Below, piece by piece: positions 40,253-48,669 of a stretch of 64,000 nucleotides of DNA. The position numbers and the translations under genes were made by a program. The DNA lies in contig NZ_SMKQ01000008.1 of the NCBI RefSeq assembly GCF_004348995.1, positions 1-64,000 on the forward strand. Direction: 5' to 3'. A model generated the notes under the pieces. It was given only the letters and a program-made list of their open reading frames with translations. It had not been told where the DNA came from and did not search any database. Source of the stretch: Nonomuraea terrae (lineage in GTDB: Bacteria > Actinomycetota > Actinomycetes > Streptosporangiales > Streptosporangiaceae). Within the stretch, counting starts at the first letter, position 1; each line of letters starts with the position of its first letter.

Positions 40253-41734
40253 ATGCGGGGTGCGCTCGTGCTGGATACCACCCCGCTAACGCCGGACTGG
40301 TGGCTGCTGCGGCTCGGCCGGAAGCTTCGGGACCGGCAGATGCAGCTGAATTGCTGGTGGGACTACTACTCGGGTAATCCGCCGCTGCCGCAGGGTCCAA
40401 AGGGGCCCGCGTCGGTGTACCTGGACTTTCAGCGGAAGGCGCGCACGAACTTCCTGCAGATGGTGGTCGACGCGAGTGTTCACCGACTGCTGGCGATCGG
40501 CGTCACCGACGCCGCCGGCAAGTCGGATGACGAAGCGTGGCGGTGGTGGCAGCAGAACCGGATGGACTCCCGCCAGAAGCAGATCTTCAGGACCGCGCTC
40601 AGTCAGTCCGAGTCGTACGCGATCGTTGGCCCGCATCCGAAAGACCCGAAGCGGCCTCTGATCACCCCGGAGCATCCGCGCGAAGTGATCGTCGAGTATG
40701 ACCCGGCGACAGGGGAGCGGATCGCGGCACTGAAGGCTTGGTATGACGACGTTGAGCAGGTGGGGAAGGCTACCGTCTACCTGCCTGATGTGATCGTCAA
40801 GTATCAGACGGGTCGGCGCTCCGGAGGCCGGGCGTTGCCGTGGGGGGCCGAGAACTGGGGTCCGCGGTTGGACTTCGACGGCAGCTATGTCGAAGCCCAG
40901 TCGAACCCGCTGAACGAAGTCCCGGTGGTGCCGTTCACGTGTGCTCCCGAGCTCGGCGAACTGCCGCAGCCGGACTTCGCGCAGGGCATCGACATCCAGG
41001 ATCGGATCAACCTGTCGATGCTGAACCGGATGACGGCCGAGCGGTATTCGGCTTTCCGGCAGAAGTACGTGACGGGTCACCGATTCCGGGAGATCAAGGA
41101 CGAAGAGACTGGGCTGCCGATCCTGGACCCGATCTCGGGTCAGCCGCAGATCGAGCAGCCGTTCCGGCCTGACCCGGGCAGCTTGTGGGCGTCGACGGGG
41201 GAGAACGTCAAGTTCGGCGAGTTCTCTCAGACGGACCTGATCGGCTACCTGAAAACTCACCAGGCCGACATCCTGGATCTGTTGATTCTGACGCACACGC
41301 CGGCGTACTACTACGCGGGCGACCTGATCAATGTGTCGGCTGACACGGTGATCGCGCTGGACACGAACCATGTGGCGAAGATCGGCGAGTATCAGACCGG
41401 GTTCGGCGAGTCCCTGGAGGACTTGTTCGGCCTGGCGGCGAAGATCGCCGGTTCGGAGCGGGATTTCGTTTCTTCAGAGGTCCGCTGGAAGGATCCGCGC
41501 CAGCTCAATCCGAGCGTCATGGCCGACATGGCGACGAAAATCAAGAGCATCGGCTATCCGCTCGGCGTCGTCGCGGAGCGGATGGGCGAATCGCCGCAGC
41601 AGGTCAAGCGGATCACCACCGGGCAGGCGCAGGACGCATTCCTCGCCGCGAGTCTCAACCCGGCCGTCGCCCAGCAGCAGGCCCCGCAGCAGCCGCGGCA
41701 GGCTGAACGGCCACCGCCGGACAACCTGGACTAG
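40253..41734 (+). CDS. Portal protein (SPP1 Gp6-like)
   Basis: The product is 493 residues. It opens DTTPLTPDWWLLRLGRKLRD, has the wing/stem region LNEVPVVPFTC, then DIQDRINLSMLNRMTAERYS and LKTHQADILDLLILTHTPAYYYAG, all portal features. The Gln-rich C-terminus is disordered. It forms the dodecameric ring for DNA packaging. An in-frame GTG at 40268 is an alternative start. Confidence 0.92.
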   Translation: MRGALVLDTTPLTPDWWLLRLGRKLRDRQMQLNCWWDYYSGNPPLPQGPKGPASVYLDFQRKARTNFLQMVVDASVHRLLAIGVTDAAGKSDDEAWRWWQQNRMDSRQKQIFRTALSQSESYAIVGPHPKDPKRPLITPEHPREVIVEYDPATGERIAALKAWYDDVEQVGKATVYLPDVIVKYQTGRRSGGRALPWGAENWGPRLDFDGSYVEAQSNPLNEVPVVPFTCAPELGELPQPDFAQGIDIQDRINLSMLNRMTAERYSAFRQKYVTGHRFREIKDEETGLPILDPISGQPQIEQPFRPDPGSLWASTGENVKFGEFSQTDLIGYLKTHQADILDLLILTHTPAYYYAGDLINVSADTVIALDTNHVAKIGEYQTGFGESLEDLFGLAAKIAGSERDFVSSEVRWKDPRQLNPSVMADMATKIKSIGYPLGVVAERMGESPQQVKRITTGQAQDAFLAASLNPAVAQQQAPQQPRQAERPPPDNLD

Positions 41735-41742
41735 GAGGCCTG

Positions 41743-42642
41743 GTGGCGTACGAGCAGCAGGCCGCGATCGCCGCCGCCTACATCGCCTCCACCGTCGAAC
41801 TCCGTCTGTCACTCCTGGACGCGATCGTGGCGTTCTTCCAGCGGCTCACCTCCTGGCGCGACGCCGACGCCGACACTTTTGTGGCCGGCACGGTGCCGAT
41901 GGTGCGCGGCGCCCAGCAGGCGATGGTCACGATGACCGACGCCTACATCGCGGCGATGCTGGCGGACCTGCTCGGCGAGGACATCCAACCGCTCGGCCTG
42001 CAAGCCGAGGACAACCTCCGCGGTGTTGACGCGGAGGCGGTGTACCGGCGGCCGTTCACTCAGATCTGGACTGACCTGTCGCAGGGATCGCTTCTGCGAG
42101 ACGCCATCCAGGCCGGGGAGCGGCGATCGGAAGGCCTCGCAGCGACCGATCTGGAGTTGGCCAAGACGCACGCCTCACGGCAGGCGCTCGAAGGCCACGA
42201 CGATGAGCGGATCGTCGGATACCGGAGGGTGCTGACGGGGGCGGAGAACTGCGCCATGTGCGTGCTCGCCTCCACACAGCGCTACCACATCGGGGATCTG
42301 CTGCCGATCCATCCCGCGTGCGACTGCGCCGTGGCGCCCATCATCGGCGACGCAGACCCGGGGCAGATCATCAACTCCGTCGTCGTCACCGAAGGCGCCC
42401 AGGCGCTGACGACGAACAGCCAGGGAGTGAACGTGTTCTCCGGCGACCAGCTCACAGACCTCGGGGAGCTCTTGGAGCCCCTGCACGAGGAGATCGAGAA
42501 GCGTTTCGGCAAGTCCGACAGGGGCGGCCGGGCTCTCGATTACCGCAAGGTCCTCACCGTGCACCAGCACGGCGAGATCGGCCCCGTTTTGGCGGTCAAA
42601 GGCCAGCACTTCACGGGACCTGCAGAAATTCCGACCCACTGA
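41743..42642 (+). CDS. MuF-like minor head protein
   Basis: The product is 299 residues from GTG behind AGGAGG. It is mostly helical, with the MuF signature GAENCAMCVLASTQRYHIGD and LPIHPACDCAVAPI around 165-200. It is injected or head-bound, and in related phages is sometimes fused to toxins or proteases; no such fusion is evident. It follows the portal as usual. Confidence 0.85.
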   Translation: MAYEQQAAIAAAYIASTVELRLSLLDAIVAFFQRLTSWRDADADTFVAGTVPMVRGAQQAMVTMTDAYIAAMLADLLGEDIQPLGLQAEDNLRGVDAEAVYRRPFTQIWTDLSQGSLLRDAIQAGERRSEGLAATDLELAKTHASRQALEGHDDERIVGYRRVLTGAENCAMCVLASTQRYHIGDLLPIHPACDCAVAPIIGDADPGQIINSVVVTEGAQALTTNSQGVNVFSGDQLTDLGELLEPLHEEIEKRFGKSDRGGRALDYRKVLTVHQHGEIGPVLAVKGQHFTGPAEIPTH

Positions 42643-42685
42643 CCGCCCGTCATGGGCGCGTGTCCCGACATGGGAGATCACCCGC

Positions 42686-43438
42686 ATGAACACTGCCGTG
42701 CTGCCCGTACACCCGTACACCGGCCTCCGCGCCATTGCCGTTCTGCCCTCGGGCAGGGTGGTGTGGCCGATCATGGGAGGGTCCGGCGACGGGGGACAGC
42801 CGCAGGGGACGCAAGAGCCCGCCACGGGCCAGCCCGCCCCTGTCGCACCGGCCACAGCGCCTGCCCAGCAGACGCAGCCGGGCCAGCAGCCCCAGCCGAC
42901 CACGCAGCAGCCCGCCAACGACCGCGGTTACCCGGACAACACTCCGGTCGCCGACATGACGGTCGATCAGCAGGCCGCCTACTGGAAGTCGCACGCGCGT
43001 AAGCACGAGGACCGGCTGAAGGCGATCGACGTCACCCCCGAGGAGCTCACGCGGCTCCGCGAGGCCGACGCCGAGATGCAGAAGCTCGCCGACGCTTCCC
43101 GCACCGACATGGAGAGGGTTGAGGCGCGAGCGACCGCCGCCGAGCAGAAGGCCGCGGCGATGGAGCCCGAACTGCTTCGGCTGCAGGCAGCCATCAAGGC
43201 CGCTCTGCCTGCCGAGGTGTCGGCGAAGCTGATCGCCGGTTCCCGCCGGATCGTCGGCAGCACAGCCGAGGAGTACGAGGCCGACGCCGCCGACTACTTC
43301 GGGTCCGCGCCGATCCAGATCGCCCCTCCCGCGCCTCCGGTGCTGGACCAGGGCGCCCGGCAGACCGGCAAGCAGGCCCCCTCCGTGGCCGCAGGACGCG
43401 ACCTGTGGGCTGAACGGCACGGCAACAAGACCACCTGA
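42686..43438 (+). CDS. Capsid scaffolding protein
   Basis: The product is 250 residues. A Gln/Pro/Ala-rich N-terminus is followed by a long coiled coil (TPEELTRLREADAEMQKLAD, RVEARATAAEQKAAAMEPEL) and a C-terminal capsid-interaction segment. Position between MuF and the decoration/capsid genes supports a scaffold role. No protease domain is seen. Confidence 0.82.
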   Translation: MNTAVLPVHPYTGLRAIAVLPSGRVVWPIMGGSGDGGQPQGTQEPATGQPAPVAPATAPAQQTQPGQQPQPTTQQPANDRGYPDNTPVADMTVDQQAAYWKSHARKHEDRLKAIDVTPEELTRLREADAEMQKLADASRTDMERVEARATAAEQKAAAMEPELLRLQAAIKAALPAEVSAKLIAGSRRIVGSTAEEYEADAADYFGSAPIQIAPPAPPVLDQGARQTGKQAPSVAAGRDLWAERHGNKTT

Positions 43439-43457
43439 ACTCCCTGAGGAGACACCT

Positions 43458-44171
43458 ATGGACCTCAGCATGAGGACCGAGAACTTCAGCTTCGACGACC
43501 AGTCGTGGCTCGGCTCCGCTCACGGGACCGACGCCGCCCGAACCATCACCCTGGACGTGTCCGCTTTCACTGCGGGCGTCCACTACCCGAACGGCTACTT
43601 CCCGTCCGGTCTCCCGCTCGCGAAGATCACCGCGTCGGGCAAGTACGGCCCCTACGCCGCCAACCCTGGCGAGGTGCAGACGGTCACCATCACCGGCGGC
43701 CCGACCGGCGGCACCTACACGCTCACCTTCGACGGCGAGACCACCGCGGCGATCGCCTACAACGCGACCGCGTCGGCCGTGCAGACCGCGCTGGAGGCGC
43801 TGTCCAACATCGAGCCCGGCGACGTGACCGCCGCCGGCGGCCCGCACCCCGGCACCGCGGTCACGGTCACCTTCGCGGGCGGCTACCTGGGCGAGAACGT
43901 GCCGCAGATGAGCGCCGCTTCGGGCTCACTGACCGGCGGCACCACGCCGACTGTCACCGTGACGACCACGACCGGGGGCGGCTCCGGCTCCGCGGACGGT
44001 ACGGAGATGCTGGCCGGGTTCCTGTTCTGCGCCGTGGACGCCCCCGCCCTGACCACGACGGACGTCGGTGCTGCCCTGCTGGAGCACGGCCGTGTCATCG
44101 CTTCCAAGCTGCCCATCGCCGTCGACGCCGCCGGGCAGGCGGACGTCGCCGGCCGGATCATCTTCGCCTGA
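43458..44171 (+). CDS. Head decoration protein with inserted Ig-like domain
   Basis: The product is 237 residues. The ends (MDLSMRTENFSFDDQSWLGS... and ALLEHGRVIASKLPIAVDAA) match a lambda gpD-like decoration protein. Residues about 70-170 are an inserted beta module (VQTVTITGGPTGGTYTLTFD; YNATASAVQTALEALSNI) found in many actinophage virion proteins. It precedes the capsid gene by 12 bases. Confidence 0.8.
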   Translation: MDLSMRTENFSFDDQSWLGSAHGTDAARTITLDVSAFTAGVHYPNGYFPSGLPLAKITASGKYGPYAANPGEVQTVTITGGPTGGTYTLTFDGETTAAIAYNATASAVQTALEALSNIEPGDVTAAGGPHPGTAVTVTFAGGYLGENVPQMSAASGSLTGGTTPTVTVTTTTGGGSGSADGTEMLAGFLFCAVDAPALTTTDVGAALLEHGRVIASKLPIAVDAAGQADVAGRIIFA

Positions 44172-44183
44172 TAGGGGCTCCTG

Positions 44184-45218
44184 ATGCTGATCAACACTGA
44201 CTACATCACCCCGGCGGAGCTCACCGGCTACGTGCGGGCGGGCGCCGCTGACTGGGCGCGCAACCAGTTCTCGCTCGCGAGGTGGCTGCCGAACAACCCG
44301 ATCGACGACCTGGACTTCCGCTTCACGCGCGGCGGCGAAGGTCTCATCGAGGCCGCGACCTTCCGCGCCTACGACGCCGAGTCGCCGATCGGTTCCCGGC
44401 CTGGCGCGGTCCGTATCTCGGGCGAGCTCCCGCCGATCAGCCGCAAGATCCGGCTGGGCGAGTACGACCGGCTCAAGCAGCGCAAGCTGGATGACCGGAT
44501 CCGCGGCGCGCTCATGTCGGACGCCGAGCGCATGGTCAAGAGCATCATGGCGCGGATGGAGCTGGCCCGCGGCGACGCGCTCGTCAACGGCAAGGTCACC
44601 ATCTCGGAGAACGGTCTCATGGTCGAGGCTGACTTCGGCCGGTCCGGGTCCATGTCTGTGGCGCCTGGCACGCTGTGGTCGGACCTGGCGACCGCCACTC
44701 CGCTGACGGACCTGCTCGCGTGGCGGGAGACCTACATCTCCACCAATGGCGAACTGCCCGGCGCGATCGTCACCAGCACGCGGGTGCTGAACTATCTGCT
44801 GCGCAACGCGGAGATCCGGGCGCTGGCCGCGACCGCGATCGGTACGCCGACGCTGGTGGCGCCGGGCATGCTGACGCAGGTGTTCGAGGCGCACGGCCTG
44901 CCGCCGGTGTACGCCTACGACGCCCAGGTCAAGGTCAACGGCTCCGCCACCCGCGTGGTGGCTGACGACAAGCTGGTGCTGCTGCCCGCTCCGGGCGACG
45001 CCAACAGCCCCGAGTCCTCCGACCTGGGCGCCACTCTGTGGGGCACCACGGTGGAGGCCACCTCGCCGAAGTACGCGATCGAGATGGGCGAGGAGCCCGG
45101 CATCGTCGCCGGATCGTACGAGGACGAGGACCCGATCGCGCTGTGGACGAAGGCGTCCGCGATCGGCCTGCCGATCCTGGCCAACCCCGACCTCGCCATG
45201 GTCGCTGACGTCGCCTAG
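44184..45218 (+). CDS. Major capsid protein (HK97-fold, lambda E-type)
   Basis: The product is 344 residues. NTDYITPAELTGYVRAGA opens the family pattern; IRLGEYDRLKQRKLDDRIRG forms the spine helix region; and DDKLVLLPAPGDANSPE and GTTVEATSPKYAIEMGEEPG match the A-domain. Position after decoration and before connector genes confirms the call. Confidence 0.92.
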   Translation: MLINTDYITPAELTGYVRAGAADWARNQFSLARWLPNNPIDDLDFRFTRGGEGLIEAATFRAYDAESPIGSRPGAVRISGELPPISRKIRLGEYDRLKQRKLDDRIRGALMSDAERMVKSIMARMELARGDALVNGKVTISENGLMVEADFGRSGSMSVAPGTLWSDLATATPLTDLLAWRETYISTNGELPGAIVTSTRVLNYLLRNAEIRALAATAIGTPTLVAPGMLTQVFEAHGLPPVYAYDAQVKVNGSATRVVADDKLVLLPAPGDANSPESSDLGATLWGTTVEATSPKYAIEMGEEPGIVAGSYEDEDPIALWTKASAIGLPILANPDLAMVADVA

Positions 45219-45227
45219 GAGGAGATC

Positions 45228-45578
45228 GTGGCTCGACTGACGACCACGGTCTACGTCGTCGACCCGGACGGGCGTCAGCGCCCGTTCGGGCCCGGCGTGG
45301 ACCTACCGGAGTGGGCGGTCACCCAGATCAGCAATCCTGATGTGTGGGACGGCGACCTCCCCGAGCATCTGAACGCCTCCGACGAGAAGGACGAGGACCA
45401 GGGGCCAGACAACGGCCAGCAGCCCGAACCCGAGCTTCAGGAACCGCCCAGAGGCGGCTCCGGATCCGGCAAGGAGGCGTGGGCCGCCTACGCCGCCGCC
45501 CGCGGTGTCGAGGTGGACGCCGACGCCTCGCGGGACGACATCATCGACCTGCTCGCCGAGCGAGGGCTGATCGACTGA
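45228..45578 (+). CDS. Head-associated protein with C-terminal HeH/LEM-like motif
   Basis: The product is 116 residues from GTG behind AGGAGA. An N-terminal beta part (TTVYVVDPDGRQRPFGPG) is followed by an acidic linker. The C-terminal 35 (KEAWAAYAAARGVEVDADAS, then RDDIIDLLAERG) form a two-helix SAP/LEM-type motif. It is common directly after capsid genes in actinophages; its role is unknown. Confidence 0.75.
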   Translation: MARLTTTVYVVDPDGRQRPFGPGVDLPEWAVTQISNPDVWDGDLPEHLNASDEKDEDQGPDNGQQPEPELQEPPRGGSGSGKEAWAAYAAARGVEVDADASRDDIIDLLAERGLID

Positions 45579-45964
45579 TGGCCTACGCCACGCTCGCCGA
45601 CTACGAGGCCCGGCATGGCAGCGTCTGCTCCGCCGAGCAGATCAACAAGATCACCGCCCTGCTGGATGACGCTTCGGCGCTGATCCAGTCGATCCTGCCC
45701 GTCGGATACACGCCGGCGCAGGAGCTGACACGGGCGGTCACGGTGGCGATGGTGGCGCGCGGCTCGACGAACACGGGCGGCCTTCGGTCCAAAACCGTAG
45801 GCAACGTGTCGGAGGCGTACGCCGAGCAGGCCGGCCTGTACCTCACCGAAGGGGAGGAGCGGATGCTGCTGGCCGCCTACGACGCCGACCATTCCTCTGC
45901 CTACACGGTGGACGCCCGCGACGACGGACTTCCGCTGCGCCGCCGCTCATCCTGCAGGCGGTGA
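45578..45964 (+). CDS. Head-tail connector (adaptor, Gp6/Gp19-like)
   Basis: The product is 128 residues from an ATG sharing one base with the previous stop. It is helical (YATLADYEARHGSVCSAEQI, ITALLDDASALIQSIL), as in HK97 Gp6-type adaptors, with a tail that inserts into the capsid vertex. It is coupled to the neck gene that follows. Confidence 0.8.
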   Translation: MAYATLADYEARHGSVCSAEQINKITALLDDASALIQSILPVGYTPAQELTRAVTVAMVARGSTNTGGLRSKTVGNVSEAYAEQAGLYLTEGEERMLLAAYDADHSSAYTVDARDDGLPLRRRSSCRR

Positions 45965-45967
45965 CGC

Positions 45968-46294
45968 GTGCAGACCGGAGGGCAGACGGTCACGTTGGTG
46001 CGTCGCGTCGAATCCGGCCGGGACGCGCACGGAAACCCCGTCTACACGCAGACCCGGACAGCGGTGAGCGGCTGCTCGGTGCAGCCGCTCACCACCAACG
46101 AGCAACTCGCGGCCGGCGCCCAAGTTCAGGGCCGGTGGAGGTTGTTCGGCCCCGCGGGCCTGAACCTGGACGGCATTGACGCCATCGAGGTGAACGGCCG
46201 CACATACGAGATCGACGGCGAGGCGCAGGAGTGGCCGGACCTGTCCGGGCGGGCCGACCACGTCGAGGCTTTCCTGAGGAGAGTGACCGGGTGA
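45968..46294 (+). CDS. Head-tail stopper-like protein
   Basis: The product is 108 residues from GTG 45968 of all-beta type (QTVTLVRRVESGRDAHGNPV, IDAIEVNGRTYEIDGEAQEW), the typical fold of head-closure or stopper proteins. Its stop overlaps the start of the glycosyltransferase. Confidence 0.75.
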   Translation: MQTGGQTVTLVRRVESGRDAHGNPVYTQTRTAVSGCSVQPLTTNEQLAAGAQVQGRWRLFGPAGLNLDGIDAIEVNGRTYEIDGEAQEWPDLSGRADHVEAFLRRVTG

Positions 46295-47298
46295 GGATCC
46301 TCGCCAGATTTCACGCATACCCGCCACTGCACAACGCGGGCGCCGAATGGGCGGCGCACACGCTGCTGCGCGCGCTCGCCGAGCGGGGCCACCAGGTGCA
46401 GGTGTGGCTGTCGGAAGTAGCTGGGCGGGAGCCGTACGAGCTGGACGACGTCCAGGTGCTGCCGGCCCGCACGCAGAAAGACTTCGTCGAAGCCGTTCGG
46501 AAGGGCGCAGTTGTCGTCTCCCATCTGGAGAACGTCCGCTCTGCCGCGTCGGCGGCTCGCGGGTGGGGCAGGCCGCTGGTCGTGCTGGCCCACAACACCT
46601 TCCCTGGGACGTTCAAGGCGATCGGATCGGGCACGACAGCGCTGGCTGTCTACAACAGCCAGTGGATGGCCCAGGAGGCGACCAAGTTTTGGGCCAAGCA
46701 CCCCGAGGCCGTCAAACCCGAGCGGGAGATCGTGGTCCGGCCGCCGGTGCACGCCGGCGACTACCGCGCCACACCGGGCGAGCTGGTGACGCTGGTCAAC
46801 TTGTTCCCCAACAAGGGCGCTGATCTGTTCTGGAAGCTCGCCGCGGCCATGCCTGAGCGGAAGTTCCTCGCGGTGAAGGGCTCCTATGGGGATCAGGACG
46901 TGCGTGACCTGCCGAACGTGGACGTGGTCGAGAACGTGCCTGGCACTGACATGGCCAAGAGCGTGTACGGGCGTACCCGCGTACTGCTGATGCCCAGCGA
47001 ATATGAGTCGTGGGGACGGGTTGGGGTGGAAGCGTACGCGTCCGGCATCCCCGTCGTCGCCGCGCCCACCCCGGGTTTGAAGGAGTCACTCGGCGACGCC
47101 GGCATCTTCGTTGAACGCGACGACCTGGACGGCTGGCGGGCCGCCGTCGAAGCGCTGGACGACCCGGACGCCTACAAAAGCGCCTCCGCTGCGGCGAAGA
47201 AGCGATCCAAGCATCTGGACCCCGCTACGGATCTGGCGCGATGGTGCGAGGCGATCGAGGCGCTTAGTGGAAGTTCGGCTCGGCGGGCGCGCGGCTAG
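46291..47298 (+). CDS. GT-B glycosyltransferase (GT4-like) inside the neck gene block
   Basis: The product is 335 residues from a GTGA overlap. The N-terminal HAYPPLHNAGAEWAAHTLLR is the acceptor-domain glycine loop. The C-terminal MPSEYESWGRVGVEAYASGI holds the EX7E-type nucleotide-sugar motif. It is soluble. Translational coupling to a stopper gene means it is made with virion proteins, pointing to glycosylation of virion proteins or of host wall polymers during lytic growth. Sugar and acceptor are unknown. Confidence 0.88.
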   Translation: MRILARFHAYPPLHNAGAEWAAHTLLRALAERGHQVQVWLSEVAGREPYELDDVQVLPARTQKDFVEAVRKGAVVVSHLENVRSAASAARGWGRPLVVLAHNTFPGTFKAIGSGTTALAVYNSQWMAQEATKFWAKHPEAVKPEREIVVRPPVHAGDYRATPGELVTLVNLFPNKGADLFWKLAAAMPERKFLAVKGSYGDQDVRDLPNVDVVENVPGTDMAKSVYGRTRVLLMPSEYESWGRVGVEAYASGIPVVAAPTPGLKESLGDAGIFVERDDLDGWRAAVEALDDPDAYKSASAAAKKRSKHLDPATDLARWCEAIEALSGSSARRARG

Positions 47299-47840
47299 AT
47301 ACGCCGCAGGATCTGCGCCTTCTTCGCCTCGAATTCGGCCTCGGTCACGACGCCCATGTCTCGGAGCTCACCCAGGCGGCGCAGCGTCTCCAATGGGTCC
47401 TCTGATGGTGCGGCCGGCGGGGGCGGCGGTGTTGGCGCACTGCTGGGGTTGTCCACTGGGGCAAGCCGGTTTCGGATTGCGTCAGCGATGGACTTGCCGT
47501 CCGGGTTGAGGAGCTGCTTGATCTCCGCCTTGTTGCCGGATGCGAAGACAGTCAATACCCCTTGGGTCAGCCCGGACCGCCACTGCACGGACGAGATCTT
47601 CTCCAGGGGAAAGTCCTCGGTGGCCTTGTTGACCCAACCGTCGCGAAGAAACAGCAGTCTGTGGCCGGTGAGGGCCACCAGTCCAAGCCCGCCACCGTAG
47701 GTCCCGCCGGCGAGATGGTGAACAACTTCTCCTTCCCACAGGTAGTCGACCAGCCGCCTGATCTCGCGTTTGGCGCCGAACTTGGATCCCATTCGGTCGG
47801 CCGCGGCCTGGATGTCTTGCCGTAGCGCCTCATCTGTCAC
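47295..47840 (-). CDS. Opposite-strand PH-like plus SHOCT protein (moron candidate)
   Basis: The product is 181 residues from GTG 47840 with AAGGGA. Residues 25-120 are a bacterial PH-like domain (YLWEGEVVHHLAGGTYGGGL, then VALTGHRLLFLRDGW and FPLEKISSVQWRSG). A Pro-rich linker leads to a C-terminal SHOCT helix pair (LRRLGELRDMGVVTEAEFEA). It interrupts the rightward late genes on the other strand, so it is expressed independently, perhaps in the lysogen. Its stop and that of the glycosyltransferase share CTAG. Confidence 0.85.
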   Translation of the reverse strand: MTDEALRQDIQAAADRMGSKFGAKREIRRLVDYLWEGEVVHHLAGGTYGGGLGLVALTGHRLLFLRDGWVNKATEDFPLEKISSVQWRSGLTQGVLTVFASGNKAEIKQLLNPDGKSIADAIRNRLAPVDNPSSAPTPPPPPAAPSEDPLETLRRLGELRDMGVVTEAEFEAKKAQILRRI

Positions 47841-47911
47841 GCCGTTATCCCTTCTTCGTAGCCACCCGTACGACGCGCACCACGGGTGCTTAGTTGTCGC
47901 AGGAGGTCACC

Positions 47912-48217
47912 GTGGCAGTGCGCGCCCGCTTTCGTGGCAACTACAAGGGCGTCGGACGCCTTCTGGCCTCAAAGCAGATGCAGGACGAGATGGAATCCCG
48001 CGCGAAGCGGCTCCAATCCGCGTGCGAGGCGGATGCGCCTCGGGACACCGGCGCCTACAGCCAGAGCTTCCGCGTGGAGACGGGTGTCCGGCAGGGCCGC
48101 ACACCACGCGCCGAATCCAAGGTCATCAACGATGACCCTGCCGCTCCCTACGTGGAATGGGGCACCTCCCGGACACCGCGTCATCGTGTGATGGGCAGAG
48201 CGGCAGGCGCCGAATGA
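47912..48217 (+). CDS. HK97 Gp10-like neck/tail completion protein
   Basis: The product is 101 residues from GTG 47912, five bases after GGAGG. The pattern EMESRAKRLQSACEADAPRD followed by TGAYSQSFRV and APYVEWGTSRTP is typical of the HK97 gp10-like family. It resumes the head-tail joining genes after the inserted moron. Confidence 0.8.
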   Translation: MAVRARFRGNYKGVGRLLASKQMQDEMESRAKRLQSACEADAPRDTGAYSQSFRVETGVRQGRTPRAESKVINDDPAAPYVEWGTSRTPRHRVMGRAAGAE

Positions 48218-48591
48218 TCGACATTGAGGCGGCGCTCACCGTCTGGCTGCAGGACGCCTTCGAAGGCGTTCATGCCTCCACCGAAACTCCTCCGGACCTG
48301 GAGCGGCGTCTGCCCTGGTTGCAGGTTGAGCGCCTCGGTGGCCCGTATGACGGGTTCCGCCGCGATCAGCCGATCGTGGACATCACCAGCTTCGCCGCTA
48401 CCGGTACCGCAGCATCCGACCTCGCGCTACTCGTGCAGCAGGCGCTACACGACCAGCTTCAAGGGGCCACCGCCGGCGGTGCAGTTTTCGCCCGAGTGCA
48501 GACCCGCACGGGCCCTCACAAAGTGCCTTACGACAACCCCAACCTGCGCCGCTACGAGGCGACCTACGCCTTCGTAGTCCACCCCGCCTAG
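48214..48591 (+). CDS. Tail terminator protein
   Basis: The product is 125 residues from an ATGA overlap. An N-terminal helix (IEAALTVWLQDAFEGV), a sheet (LPWLQVERLGG; PIVDITSFAATG) and a C-terminal RRYEATYAFVVHPA strand match tail terminator folds. It directly precedes the terminator and the major tail gene. Confidence 0.75.
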   Translation: MIDIEAALTVWLQDAFEGVHASTETPPDLERRLPWLQVERLGGPYDGFRRDQPIVDITSFAATGTAASDLALLVQQALHDQLQGATAGGAVFARVQTRTGPHKVPYDNPNLRRYEATYAFVVHPA

Positions 48592-48606
48592 CGGCGCACC
48601 TCTGCG

Positions 48607-48635
48607 AGCCCCCGAGCCGACGGCCGGGGGCTTTT
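48607..48635 (+). terminator. Intrinsic terminator within the structural operon
   Basis: AGCCCCCG (48607-48614) pairs with CCGGGGGCT (48624-48632) and is followed by TTTT. It lies between tail terminator and major tail protein genes, so it should either be read through partly or separate head and tail transcripts. Confidence 0.88.
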
Positions 48636-48669
48636 GCACGCCCACGACCACGAGATCTAGGAGCTCACC

